Positions 43,271 to 52,060 of a stretch of 64,000 bases of DNA are shown piece after piece. The DNA comes from Pelomonas cellulosilytica. GTDB taxonomy: Bacteria > Pseudomonadota > Gammaproteobacteria > Burkholderiales > Burkholderiaceae_C. The notes under the pieces are model-generated. The model did not search any database and was not told the DNA's origin. It saw nothing but the letters and a program-made list of their open reading frames with translations. Both the position numbers and the translations under genes were made by a program. The stretch spans positions 60,119 to 124,118 of the forward strand of contig NZ_JAJTWU010000012.1 of the NCBI RefSeq assembly GCF_021353265.1, read 5' to 3'. The first letter of the stretch is position 1; each line of letters begins with the position of its first letter.

Positions 43271-45856
43271 ATGAAGACCTGGATGCTCGCGCCGCTGGTG
43301 GCGTCGCTGCTGGCACTCACCGCCACGCCCGACGCACAAGCGCAATCCTACCGATGGGGCAACGTTGCGATGGGAGGTGGCGGTTATGTGACCGCCGTCA
43401 TCCCCAGCCGAACCGAGCGCAATCTGTTCTACGCACGAACCGACGTGGGAGGTGCTTACCGCTGGGATGCCGTCAACGCCCGCTGGGTTCCGCTGCTGGA
43501 CGGCTTCTCGGAAGACGATGTGGGGCTGTACCACGTCGAATCGCTCGGGCTGGACCCGGAGAACAGCGCCGTGGTCTATGTCGTGGCGGGCGTGCCCTAC
43601 TTCAGTAACGGCAAGACAGTGGTCATGCGCTCCACCGACTATGGAGCGACCTGGAGCCGCATCACGGACGTGAGCAACCTTTGGCGCGCCAACGGAAACG
43701 GTATGGGCCGCGGCAACGGCGAGCGGCTGCAGGTGGACCCGGGCAACAGCAACGTGCTCTACGTGGGATCACGCACGAACGGCCTGTTCAAGAGCACGGA
43801 CGCCGGCGCGAGCTTCTCCCGTGTCACCTCGCTGCCCGTCGCGACAACGCCAAACGGAGCCGGAATCGCCTTCGTCCTGCTCGATCCGGCCAGCGTCGTC
43901 AACGGCGCGGCGCAACGCGTCTTCGTGGGCATCTCACGCTACGGGACGGTGGGCGCCAGCCTGTACCGCAGCGACGACGCCGGCGCCAGTTTTAGGGCCG
44001 TTGCCAACGCCCCCACCGCCTACCTACCCCAGCGCGCCGCACTGGCCAGCGACGGCAACCTCTTCATCACCTATGGCAACGGTGCCGGCCCGCATGGGGG
44101 AGCCAGCGATCTGACCCTAGCGGAACCTCTGAATGCCGGCCAGGTGTGGAAGTACAACGTGGCGTCCGGCAGCTGGACCAACATCACGCCCGCGGGCATC
44201 ACGAACGCTTTCTCGGGCGTGTCGGTCGACCCCGCCAATCCGCTGCGCGTCCTCATCTCCACGAGCAACACGTGGATGCAGCAGCGCACGAACGTCTATG
44301 GTGACCGCTTTTTCCTGTCCACCAACGGCGGCACCGGCTGGACGGACCTGGTCGCAAAGGGCTTCAGCCTGGACCCCAACGGCGTGAGCTGGATCTCGAC
44401 CGAGTCCATCCACTGGGCCACTGACATCGAGTTCGATCCCTTCGACAGCAAGATGGCGTGGGTCACGTCCGGCAACGGCGTGTTCCGCTCGGCCAATGTG
44501 GATGCGGCAGCCCCTAGCTGGGCGTTCATGGTCAAGGGCCTGGAGGAGACAGTGCCGCTGGGGATTGCGAGCGTGCCGGGCGGGCCGCTGGTTTCCGTCA
44601 TCGGCGACTTCGACGGTTTCCGCCACGGAGGCAGTGTCGACGACTACGGTCACGTGCACGGCCAGCGCATCGGGACGACGACCGGCTTGGCCGTCGCTGC
44701 GGCGGCCACTTCGACGATGGTGCGCGTGGGCAGCTCGATGAAGCGCTCGGGCGATACGGGCGCGACCTGGACGGACGTGGCCGGCATTCGGGGGACCTTC
44801 GGCCAGGTCGCCCTGTCGGCAAACGGCACGGCGCTGCTGCACACCTTCAGGAACGCGGACGGCAGCTACGCCACCTACCGGTCAACCAACTTCACGGCCG
44901 GCTCGCCAACCTGGACCGCTGTCGGCGGGTTGAGCACAGGCGAGACCGCCCCTACGGCCGACCCGGTGAACTCGAACAAGTTCTACGCCTACGACAACGG
45001 CACGATCCGCGTCAGCACTAACGGCGGTGCGAGCTTTAGCGCCTCCACCACGCTGGCACAGGGAGGATCGCCCCTGCTGCGCACGGCCCCGGGCCGCGAA
45101 GGTGACGTCTGGGTGGCGCTGAATGGCACCGGACTCGCACGCTCGACAAATTCCGGCACGTCGTTCAGCACGATCGCCAACGTCGGCTATGCCGGCGCCG
45201 TCGGTTTCGGCAAGGCGATGGGCGGCTCAAGCTATCCGACCGTCTTCATATGGGGCAACGTCGGCTCTGGCAAGCGGGGCCTCTACCGCTCCACCGATGC
45301 CGGCGCGAACTGGGTGCGCGTCAACGACGACACCCACCAGTTCGGCGGGCCGGGTAACGGCCGACTAGTCGCCGGTGACATGAACACAGAGGGTCGCGTC
45401 TACATGAGCTCCGTGGGCCGCGGCCTCATTTATGGCACGCCGGCGGGCGGCACGCTGCAGGCGCGCCACAGCAGCAAGTGCCTGGACGTTCCGGGCTTCA
45501 GCAGCAGCTCAGGCACGGCGCTCGTCCAGTGGAATTGCAGCGGCGGCGCCAACCAGCAGTGGAGCTTCGAGGCTGCCGGCGGGGGCTGGTCGCGCGTGAA
45601 GATAAGCCACAGTGGCCAGTGCCTCGACATCGCCAGCCAGAGCACCGCGGGCGGGGTTGCTCTGATCCAGGCCACCTGCAATGGCGACACCAGCCAGCAG
45701 TGGGTCACCGAGGACATGGGCAGCGGCTACTTGAGGCTCAAGTCGCGCTTCAGCGGGCTTTGCGTGGACGTCAACGCGGCCAGCACCGCCGACGGCGGCA
45801 CCGTGATCCAGTGGGCCTGTGGCACTGGCACCAACCAGCAGTGGAAGAACTTGTAA
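43271..45856 (+). CDS. GH74 xyloglucanase with C-terminal ricin-B-type CBM13
   Basis: This 861-residue exported enzyme has a signal peptide ending near AQAQ. Tandem seven-bladed propellers follow (about 25-725) with repeated Asp-box-like SxDxGxxW motifs (STDYGATWS, STDAGASFS, STNGGTGW, SGDTGATW, STDAGANWV). Catalytic Asp candidates are Asp58 (ARTDVGGAYRWD) and Asp446 or Asp448 (GDFDGFRHGG). Residues of about 730-861 form a beta-trefoil lectin domain with three QxW repeats (QQWSF, QQWVT, QQWKN). GH74 enzymes are endo-xyloglucanases, and this gene is the strongest pointer to xyloglucan as the target. ATG 43271 begins the signal peptide. It has two operator candidates upstream. Confidence 0.93.
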   Translation: MKTWMLAPLVASLLALTATPDAQAQSYRWGNVAMGGGGYVTAVIPSRTERNLFYARTDVGGAYRWDAVNARWVPLLDGFSEDDVGLYHVESLGLDPENSAVVYVVAGVPYFSNGKTVVMRSTDYGATWSRITDVSNLWRANGNGMGRGNGERLQVDPGNSNVLYVGSRTNGLFKSTDAGASFSRVTSLPVATTPNGAGIAFVLLDPASVVNGAAQRVFVGISRYGTVGASLYRSDDAGASFRAVANAPTAYLPQRAALASDGNLFITYGNGAGPHGGASDLTLAEPLNAGQVWKYNVASGSWTNITPAGITNAFSGVSVDPANPLRVLISTSNTWMQQRTNVYGDRFFLSTNGGTGWTDLVAKGFSLDPNGVSWISTESIHWATDIEFDPFDSKMAWVTSGNGVFRSANVDAAAPSWAFMVKGLEETVPLGIASVPGGPLVSVIGDFDGFRHGGSVDDYGHVHGQRIGTTTGLAVAAAATSTMVRVGSSMKRSGDTGATWTDVAGIRGTFGQVALSANGTALLHTFRNADGSYATYRSTNFTAGSPTWTAVGGLSTGETAPTADPVNSNKFYAYDNGTIRVSTNGGASFSASTTLAQGGSPLLRTAPGREGDVWVALNGTGLARSTNSGTSFSTIANVGYAGAVGFGKAMGGSSYPTVFIWGNVGSGKRGLYRSTDAGANWVRVNDDTHQFGGPGNGRLVAGDMNTEGRVYMSSVGRGLIYGTPAGGTLQARHSSKCLDVPGFSSSSGTALVQWNCSGGANQQWSFEAAGGGWSRVKISHSGQCLDIASQSTAGGVALIQATCNGDTSQQWVTEDMGSGYLRLKSRFSGLCVDVNAASTADGGTVIQWACGTGTNQQWKNL

Positions 45857-45971
45857 CGGCGAGCGCCAAGGGACTCACCGCTGCGGCTACTGCACCGGCG
45901 CTGCCGTCGTCCATCTGCCGTGGCGGTGCGTCCTCGTCGGGCGGGCGCGAGCGACCTCAGCTTGCTTCACG

Positions 45972-46973
45972 CTACGGGCCCAGTTCCAGGCTGGTGACGA
46001 GGACACATTCCTCACCCAGATACGGCAGGCGAACCGCGTTCAGAATCGCATCTCGCATCTCGCCACGGCGATTGCGCATACGCAGCGGCAGATCGCTGAC
46101 CCGCCCTTCGGCCAACAGCACCTGATAGAAGCGCTCGCGGTCCTCTGGAAGCGTGCCGTAGGCCAGCGAGGCGGTCGCGGCGCCGAGCAGCTCGGCCCGT
46201 TGCAGGCCATAGCGTTCGCACAGCGCCTGGTTGACGTCGACGATGCGGCGATCCCTGATGGACACGATGGCCATCGGCAGCGGCGCGCCATAGAACAGCG
46301 CGCTGAAGCGATCGCGCCCTTCGGCGACCTCGCGTTGAGCCACCTCGCGGGCATGCCGCGCGTCGATGTTGTCGAGGGCGAAGGACAGGTCTTCGCCCAG
46401 TTCGTCCAGCAACGCGAGCAACTCGTCGTTGAAGTAGCCCCGCTGACTGGCGCACAGCATTAACACGGCACTGACGGCACCTGCGCGGCGCAATGGAATC
46501 CAGGTGATGGCGCGCACGCCCTGGACCACGGCCTCGTTACGCCATCGTCCGGCCAGCGGGTCGAGGACATAGTCGTTGCTGACGAAGCGCCGACCTTCGC
46601 GCAGCGCCCGACAGGTGTAGCTGGCCTGCACTTCAGGGTGCGTCAGATCCAGCGGGTCGGGGACGTTCTCGAGCACGCGTGCAGCTGGGCCGGCCGTGGC
46701 GCCGCGCCTGGCAACCGTGCCGTCGAGCACATAGACACAGGCCAGCACCGCATGGCCGGTCTGCACGCAGAGCTGGCAGGCCTCGCGCCACAGCGTGACC
46801 TCGTCGTCGATGCGCAGGACCGCACGATTGGCGCGGGACAGCGTCAGCAGGAAACCCGACAACCGCTCGGCACGCGCCAGGGCCAGCCGCCCGGCGCGCC
46901 ACTGCCGCCACCACAACCAGAACAAGCCGGTGCACGCCCCCAAGACGACCAGCGCAATCGCCGCGTCGAGCAT
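45972..46973 (-). CDS. Membrane-anchored GAF-PAS protein without output domain
   Basis: This 333-residue protein has one N-terminal transmembrane segment (about 3-22, AAIALVVLGACTGLFWLWW), a GAF-like domain (about 45-200) and a PAS domain (about 215-325). It ends directly after the PAS. No kinase, GGDEF, EAL or methyl-accepting region follows in any frame before the GH74 gene. It may be a truncated sensor or act through partners. ATG 46973 has a strong GAGGAGGGG ribosome site. It is on the minus strand after the first halogenase-like gene (168-bp gap), inside the glycan locus, where its role is unclear. Confidence 0.8.
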   Translation of the reverse strand: MLDAAIALVVLGACTGLFWLWWRQWRAGRLALARAERLSGFLLTLSRANRAVLRIDDEVTLWREACQLCVQTGHAVLACVYVLDGTVARRGATAGPAARVLENVPDPLDLTHPEVQASYTCRALREGRRFVSNDYVLDPLAGRWRNEAVVQGVRAITWIPLRRAGAVSAVLMLCASQRGYFNDELLALLDELGEDLSFALDNIDARHAREVAQREVAEGRDRFSALFYGAPLPMAIVSIRDRRIVDVNQALCERYGLQRAELLGAATASLAYGTLPEDRERFYQVLLAEGRVSDLPLRMRNRRGEMRDAILNAVRLPYLGEECVLVTSLELGP

Positions 46974-47141
46974 CGCCCCTCCTCGCCGGAAGAGCCCGGC
47001 TGTCGACAGCGATTGTCTCGCCGTCACCGCCACGGCCTCCGCGGCCTCCGCGGCCGTTCCGCAACTTCGCCACGGCAAGACCCGCCGCGCGAAGCGGACC
47101 GCTCGGCGGGACGGCCGAGCCCGCAGGAATGGCGCCACTGG

Positions 47142-48635
47142 TCATCGCGAGCGCCCAGGTCGCGCGGTCAGCACGTGATGCAGCATCCGGTGATGCTCGG
47201 GCATGCGCTCGACCGCGGCGGCGATGGCGTCGCGACGGCACTGCAAGGCGGCCAGCGCACGCTGGCGCGGAACCTCGGTGAGCACAGGGTCCTCGCGTTC
47301 CGGCCAATGCGCCATGCCGGCATGGATGGCCAGCCAGCTACTGGCGTCGAAGCCGTCCTCGTCATACTCGTGAAGCACCCCGTAGCGCCGCCACAGCTCG
47401 ATCCGGAACGCCAGCGTCTCGGGCAATGGCATCGACGCGACGTGGCGCCACAGTTCGCTGTCGCGTCGCCGTGTCAGGCAGTAGTGAAGCAGGATGAAGT
47501 CGCGGATGCGGGCGAATCGCCGCACCGAGCCTTCGTTGAAATCCGTGCGGGCCTCGTCGTCCAACGGTCGGCCTTCGGACAGCAGCGTCATCAGCCGGCC
47601 GATGCCATCCTGGATCAGGTAAAGGCTGGTCGATTCCAGCGGTTCCAGGAAACCGGCGGACAGCCCGATGGCAACGACGTTGTGCACCCAGAAGCGCTCG
47701 CGATGCCCGGTCTTGAAGCGCAGCAGCCGGGGCTCCGCGACAGCCGGGCCGTCCAGCCGCGCCAGCAGTTGCTCGCGGGCACGCTCGACGTCGATGAAGC
47801 GGCTCGCAAACACATGGCCGTGGCCAGTGCGGTTCTGCAACGGGATGCGCCAGGCCCAGCCGCCTTCCAGCGCCGTGGCCGTCGTGTATGGGGTGATGCC
47901 GTCGCCGCGTCGCTCGCAAGGGCAGGCCCAGGCGCCATCGACCGGCAGCCAGTGGCTGAAGTCGACGAAGGGCTCGGCCAGCGTCCTGCCGAGCAACAGA
48001 GCATGGAAGCCTGAGCAGTCGATGAAGAAGTCGCCGTCGATCCGCCGGCCATCCTCCAGCAGAACGGCCGTCACCGCCCCGTCGGCACGGCGCGCCACGT
48101 CGACGATGCGCCCCTGTGTGCGACTCGCGCCGCGCCGCATTGCGAGCTGGCGCAGGAACGCGGCGTACTGCACCGCGTCGAAGTGGTAGGCGTACTTGAA
48201 CTCGGCTTGATCGCCTGGCAGCACGAAGCACCCCCGCATCGCCATGACCGTGGGTAGGCATTGCATGCCAAGCGGCTCGGCCAGCGCCATGCGCCGATGT
48301 TGGGCCCACAGCGCCTGGGACCCGGACAGGGTGCCGAAGTGGCCGAAGGTGTGGAAGTAGTCGCTGCCGACGTCCAGCCAGTCACAAAAGCGGATGCCGA
48401 GCTTGTACGTGCCGTGGGTCGCACGCAGGAACTCGGCCTCATCGATGCCGATCAGCTGGTTGAAGTTGCGGATGGAAGGAAAGGTCGCCTCGCCGACGCC
48501 GAGGATGCCGATGTCCTCGGACTCGACGACCTCGACGCTGACGCGCTCCTTCAGTCCGGTGGCGAGGGCCACCGCCGACATCCAGCCGGCGCTGCCGCCA
48601 CCAATGACGACGATGCGTTGGAACTTCTGGGACAT
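47142..48635 (-). CDS. Flavin-dependent tryptophan-halogenase-like protein 1
   Basis: This 497-residue FAD protein is of the tryptophan halogenase family. It has the nucleotide-binding VIGGGSAGWMSA, GEATFPSIRNF, the catalytic Lys in GTYKLGIRFCDW, the diagnostic WAWRIP (WxWxIP) and the catalytic Glu region LEPLESTS. All halogenase signatures are intact, so halogenation chemistry is possible. It lies downstream of a TonB-dependent receptor in a glycan locus, like a clade often linked to such receptors whose natural substrate is unknown. ATG 48635 gives the standard start; ATG 48665 would add 10 residues. A second copy lies at 53837. Confidence 0.9.
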   Translation of the reverse strand: MSQKFQRIVVIGGGSAGWMSAVALATGLKERVSVEVVESEDIGILGVGEATFPSIRNFNQLIGIDEAEFLRATHGTYKLGIRFCDWLDVGSDYFHTFGHFGTLSGSQALWAQHRRMALAEPLGMQCLPTVMAMRGCFVLPGDQAEFKYAYHFDAVQYAAFLRQLAMRRGASRTQGRIVDVARRADGAVTAVLLEDGRRIDGDFFIDCSGFHALLLGRTLAEPFVDFSHWLPVDGAWACPCERRGDGITPYTTATALEGGWAWRIPLQNRTGHGHVFASRFIDVERAREQLLARLDGPAVAEPRLLRFKTGHRERFWVHNVVAIGLSAGFLEPLESTSLYLIQDGIGRLMTLLSEGRPLDDEARTDFNEGSVRRFARIRDFILLHYCLTRRRDSELWRHVASMPLPETLAFRIELWRRYGVLHEYDEDGFDASSWLAIHAGMAHWPEREDPVLTEVPRQRALAALQCRRDAIAAAVERMPEHHRMLHHVLTARPGRSR

Positions 48636-48787
48636 CGCGGGCTCGGTGGTGCAGAGAATGGCCATTCAACGGGACCGGACCGGGCATGCCGCCACGGACA
48701 CGGCGATCCGTCAGGCGAAAGGTCGGCCAGAGGTGATGCACCCTGGCCGGCCTGCTGTTGGCAGAGCTTGCGCCCCGTTTGCCGCGG

Positions 48788-51700
48788 TCAGAACTCGTAG
48801 CGGCCAGTCACGTAGTAGCTGCGGCCGGGGAAGTTCCAGCTGGACCCCATGAAGCCCGGCGTCTGCTTGTTGACGTAGCGTACCGTCACGTTGTTCAAGT
48901 TCGTCACGCTAAGCGACATGCCGAACTTGTCCGTGAAGTTGTACGACACGCCGCCGTCCCACTGGCCGAAGGCCTCTTGGTATTGCGGCAGGCCCCACCA
49001 GGTGTCCTGCACGCCCAGGCGCGCCGGATCGGCGCTGGTGCCGTTCTGGCCGTTCGGGCTCCTGTCGTTGCCGACGTTTTTCAGCACGCGGCTGGTCCAG
49101 TTGTAGGCCAGGCGGGCGGAGAAGCCATAGCGGTCGTAGCGCAGCGCGAAGTTTGCGGCGTTCTTGACCACACCGGGCACCGGCAACGCACCGAAGGGCA
49201 TGCCGTTGGTGTCGCAGCCATAGACCTTCAGCGCATCGCTGGTGAGCGCACCGCTGGCCGGGCAGTACTGCACCTGCGCATCGCGATAGAACCGCTGGCT
49301 ACTGCCGATGTAGGTGTAGTCCGCCGAAACGCCGAAGCCCTTGACCCAGTCGGGCAGCACGTCCTTGAGGGCATCGAAGTGGTCCAGGTAGGTCTCGCCC
49401 TTCAGTTCGATGCCATACACCCATGCACGAGCGGCGTTGCGTGGGCCCGTGATGACGAAGGTCTGTGGGTTGCCGGCGATGCTGTTGTAGTCGCGGGTGT
49501 AGGCCGACTTGTAGATCAGGTCCTTGACGTCCTTGTAGAACGCCGTCGCAGTGAGCATCTGGCCGGCGCGCGGATACCACTCGAGCCCGAGGTCGAAGTT
49601 GTCGGACGTCAGCGGCTTCAGCTTCGCGTTGCCGGTGTTCTCGCCGGTGTAGGTGATCTGCCGGTTGGTCGAGTCGATGTTCTGCGCCAGCTTGACCGAT
49701 TCCTGCAGTTGGTCGAAGCCCGGGCGGTAGACGCTCCTGGCCATCCCGACGCGGCCGAGCAACTTGTTGTTGCCGCTCAGGTTGAACTTCAGGTTCATCG
49801 ACGGCAGCACGTCGACATGGCTGCCGCTCACGTCCAGATCTTCATCCACCGCGGCGAAGCGCGGCGCGTCGGGCGGGGTCTGGTTGTCGTACTTGGTATC
49901 GAAGTTCGTGTGGCCGTGGGACGACCGGCCCGTGTAGACGACGCGCAGGCCGACGTTGCCTTCCACCGGCACCTTCCAGTTGTCGAAGCCGAAGCGAAGG
50001 TTGCCGTAGACGGCATGGGTGCGCTCTGAGACGTTGCTGATCATGTTCGGGTTCAACCCGTAGTACAGCGTCGTGTCGTACTTGAAAGTGGCCGGGTCGC
50101 AAGTCGGCACATTGATCTGCTGGGCCGGTGGCGGATTCTTCAGGTTCCATGCCTTGGCCCACGCCTGCGAGTCCAGGCACTGGTTGTAGCGCACGTCGCC
50201 AATCAACTTGGAGTAGGTGTTGTAGTCCTTGATGCCGGCGTAGGTCGGGAACACAACGCTGGGCGGCTGATTGCCGCCAAACGGTGTGTAGTTGTACAGC
50301 TCCACCGGCGCCGCCGCGGCATAGCGTGGGTCCCGCAGATAGGCGAAGTTCGCGCGCGATGCCCAGGTGTACTCGTCGTTCGCTCCGGGCAGCTGACCTG
50401 CCACGCTCGTCTGCCGCACGGACCAGGGCTCGGCGATCGACTTCCAGCCGACGCTGGAGGGGTCGCCCGCATAGACAGCCTGCTCGCGCACCGAAGTGCG
50501 GTAGGTGGTGCGCAAGCCGAAGCGCAGATCGCGCAGCACCGGATCGTCGAAGACGAACTTGCCGTCGGCCTTCCAGGCGTAGAGGTTGGCGTCGCCCTTG
50601 AGGCGGCCGGGCATCACCGACAGCCAGTAGTAGTTGCCGGGGTCGGCCAGGAAGGTGCGCGTCTTGTCGTCGAAACCCATCTGCACCGGGCTGTTGCCGG
50701 AGGTGGAGATGTCCATACTCGGCATGAAGGTGGCCGTCTGCACTTCTTCGCCGCGGGTGCGGAAAGTGGACTTCACCCATTGCAGGTCGTTCTGCACCGT
50801 CAGCCGCTCGTTGACGTTCCACTGGAAGTTCCACGCCAGCTCGCTCGTCTGCGTGCGGTGCTGGTTGAACGCACGACTGGTGCCCATGCTGATGCCGCCA
50901 TCGGCGAACTGGTTAGCGCCCTTGCCGCCGCGGGTGTAGTCCTTGACGGTACCGTCGGGATTGAGAGGCAGTCGCAACGGGTAGCTGTAGTGGCCCGACA
51001 CGACGACATTGCGCGCGTCGACGACCGGATTCTCGACCAGCACGTTGTAGGGCGAGTAGAAGAAGTTGGGATCGCCAAAACTCGGATAGATGTTCGAGCC
51101 GGTGTTCTCTTCCAGCGACTTCGAGATGAAGGCCGTCAGTGACGATTGCATCTCGTTCTTCTTCCACTGCAGTGCGCCGTAGAAGCCCTTGCGGTCGCTG
51201 GTGCCGACGTTCTGGCCCCAGTTGGCGCCGCCGGGCACCCATACGGTCTTGCCGGCGACTACATCCGTGCGCGGGAAGTAGGGCTGCATCTCGAGCTTCT
51301 GCTGCTCGTAGGTCGAATGGTTCATGGCCAGGTCGACCAGCGCACCCCAGCGCCCCGAGTCGGCCTCCCAGCGCGTGGAGTACAGCCCCGACAGCGTCGG
51401 CGACGCCTTCTTCGTACGCTGCTCGTAGTTGCTGCCGAAGGACACCAATCGCTTGGTGCCGCTGAAATCGAATGGCAGCCAGGTGCGCAGATCAACCTGA
51501 CCGGCGACGCCGCCTTCGATCTTTTCCGCGGACGGGTTCTTGTACACGTCCACGCCGGCCATGAGTTCGGACGGCACCGCACTCCAGCTCAGGTCGCGCC
51601 CCGGCCAGCCCGCGGAGAAGATCTCGCGGCCGTTCAACGTGGATGAACCCCACGACAGGCCGCGCACGTTGATGCGGTCATCGCTGCCCTCGGAGAAATG

Positions 51701-52015
51701 CTTGGGGTCGTTGTTGGTCGAGCGCAAGCGCTCGACCGTCACGCCGACGATGCGCTGCAGTACTTCGGTGATGGACTTGTCCGGGAGCTTGCCCGCCTCC
51801 TCGGCCACCACCGAGTCGACCACCTCCTCGGCGTTCTGCTTGATCTTCTGCGCGCTCTGTAGCGCCGCGCGTTGGCCCGTGACGACGACGGTGTCCAGCG
51901 ATTGCGGCTTCTTGTCATCGGCCGACTGGGCCTGCGCCAGTGCGGCACCGCCGGCGCTCAGCAGCACCATCTGGATGACGCCACGATGGATGGCTGTGGT
52001 TCGAAACTGTGTCAT
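48788..52015 (-). CDS. TonB-dependent outer-membrane receptor
   Basis: This 1075-residue receptor has a signal peptide (cleaved near ALAQAQS), a TonB-box-like segment LDTVVVTGQR and a plug domain (about 60-190, LPDKSITEVLQRIVGVTVER, then NVRGLSWGSSTLNGR). A 22-strand-type beta-barrel ends in the aromatic SYYVTGRYEF with terminal Phe. This size and the AALQSAQKIKQNAEEVVDSV motif are typical of the proteobacterial receptors for carbohydrates (TIGR01782-like). It probably imports xyloglucan oligosaccharides. It lies 45 bp downstream of the Ig-like lipoprotein gene and is transcribed with it; no SusD gene is present. Confidence 0.95.
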   Translation of the reverse strand: MTQFRTTAIHRGVIQMVLLSAGGAALAQAQSADDKKPQSLDTVVVTGQRAALQSAQKIKQNAEEVVDSVVAEEAGKLPDKSITEVLQRIVGVTVERLRSTNNDPKHFSEGSDDRINVRGLSWGSSTLNGREIFSAGWPGRDLSWSAVPSELMAGVDVYKNPSAEKIEGGVAGQVDLRTWLPFDFSGTKRLVSFGSNYEQRTKKASPTLSGLYSTRWEADSGRWGALVDLAMNHSTYEQQKLEMQPYFPRTDVVAGKTVWVPGGANWGQNVGTSDRKGFYGALQWKKNEMQSSLTAFISKSLEENTGSNIYPSFGDPNFFYSPYNVLVENPVVDARNVVVSGHYSYPLRLPLNPDGTVKDYTRGGKGANQFADGGISMGTSRAFNQHRTQTSELAWNFQWNVNERLTVQNDLQWVKSTFRTRGEEVQTATFMPSMDISTSGNSPVQMGFDDKTRTFLADPGNYYWLSVMPGRLKGDANLYAWKADGKFVFDDPVLRDLRFGLRTTYRTSVREQAVYAGDPSSVGWKSIAEPWSVRQTSVAGQLPGANDEYTWASRANFAYLRDPRYAAAAPVELYNYTPFGGNQPPSVVFPTYAGIKDYNTYSKLIGDVRYNQCLDSQAWAKAWNLKNPPPAQQINVPTCDPATFKYDTTLYYGLNPNMISNVSERTHAVYGNLRFGFDNWKVPVEGNVGLRVVYTGRSSHGHTNFDTKYDNQTPPDAPRFAAVDEDLDVSGSHVDVLPSMNLKFNLSGNNKLLGRVGMARSVYRPGFDQLQESVKLAQNIDSTNRQITYTGENTGNAKLKPLTSDNFDLGLEWYPRAGQMLTATAFYKDVKDLIYKSAYTRDYNSIAGNPQTFVITGPRNAARAWVYGIELKGETYLDHFDALKDVLPDWVKGFGVSADYTYIGSSQRFYRDAQVQYCPASGALTSDALKVYGCDTNGMPFGALPVPGVVKNAANFALRYDRYGFSARLAYNWTSRVLKNVGNDRSPNGQNGTSADPARLGVQDTWWGLPQYQEAFGQWDGGVSYNFTDKFGMSLSVTNLNNVTVRYVNKQTPGFMGSSWNFPGRSYYVTGRYEF

Positions 52016-52060
52016 TGGTTTGTCTCTCTTGGTCGATGTTTTTTGCAGCCGGCACGCGCA

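Noticed and set aside
43100..43534. Minus-strand frame across the GH74 promoter region
   Set aside because: It runs over the operator candidates and the GH74 signal peptide and shows no domain.
52016..52045. TTGGTTTG and TTGGTCGATG considered as extra regulator sites upstream of the receptor gene
   Set aside because: They are half-sites without the ACCAA arm, and the receptor gene is probably transcribed from the lipoprotein promoter.
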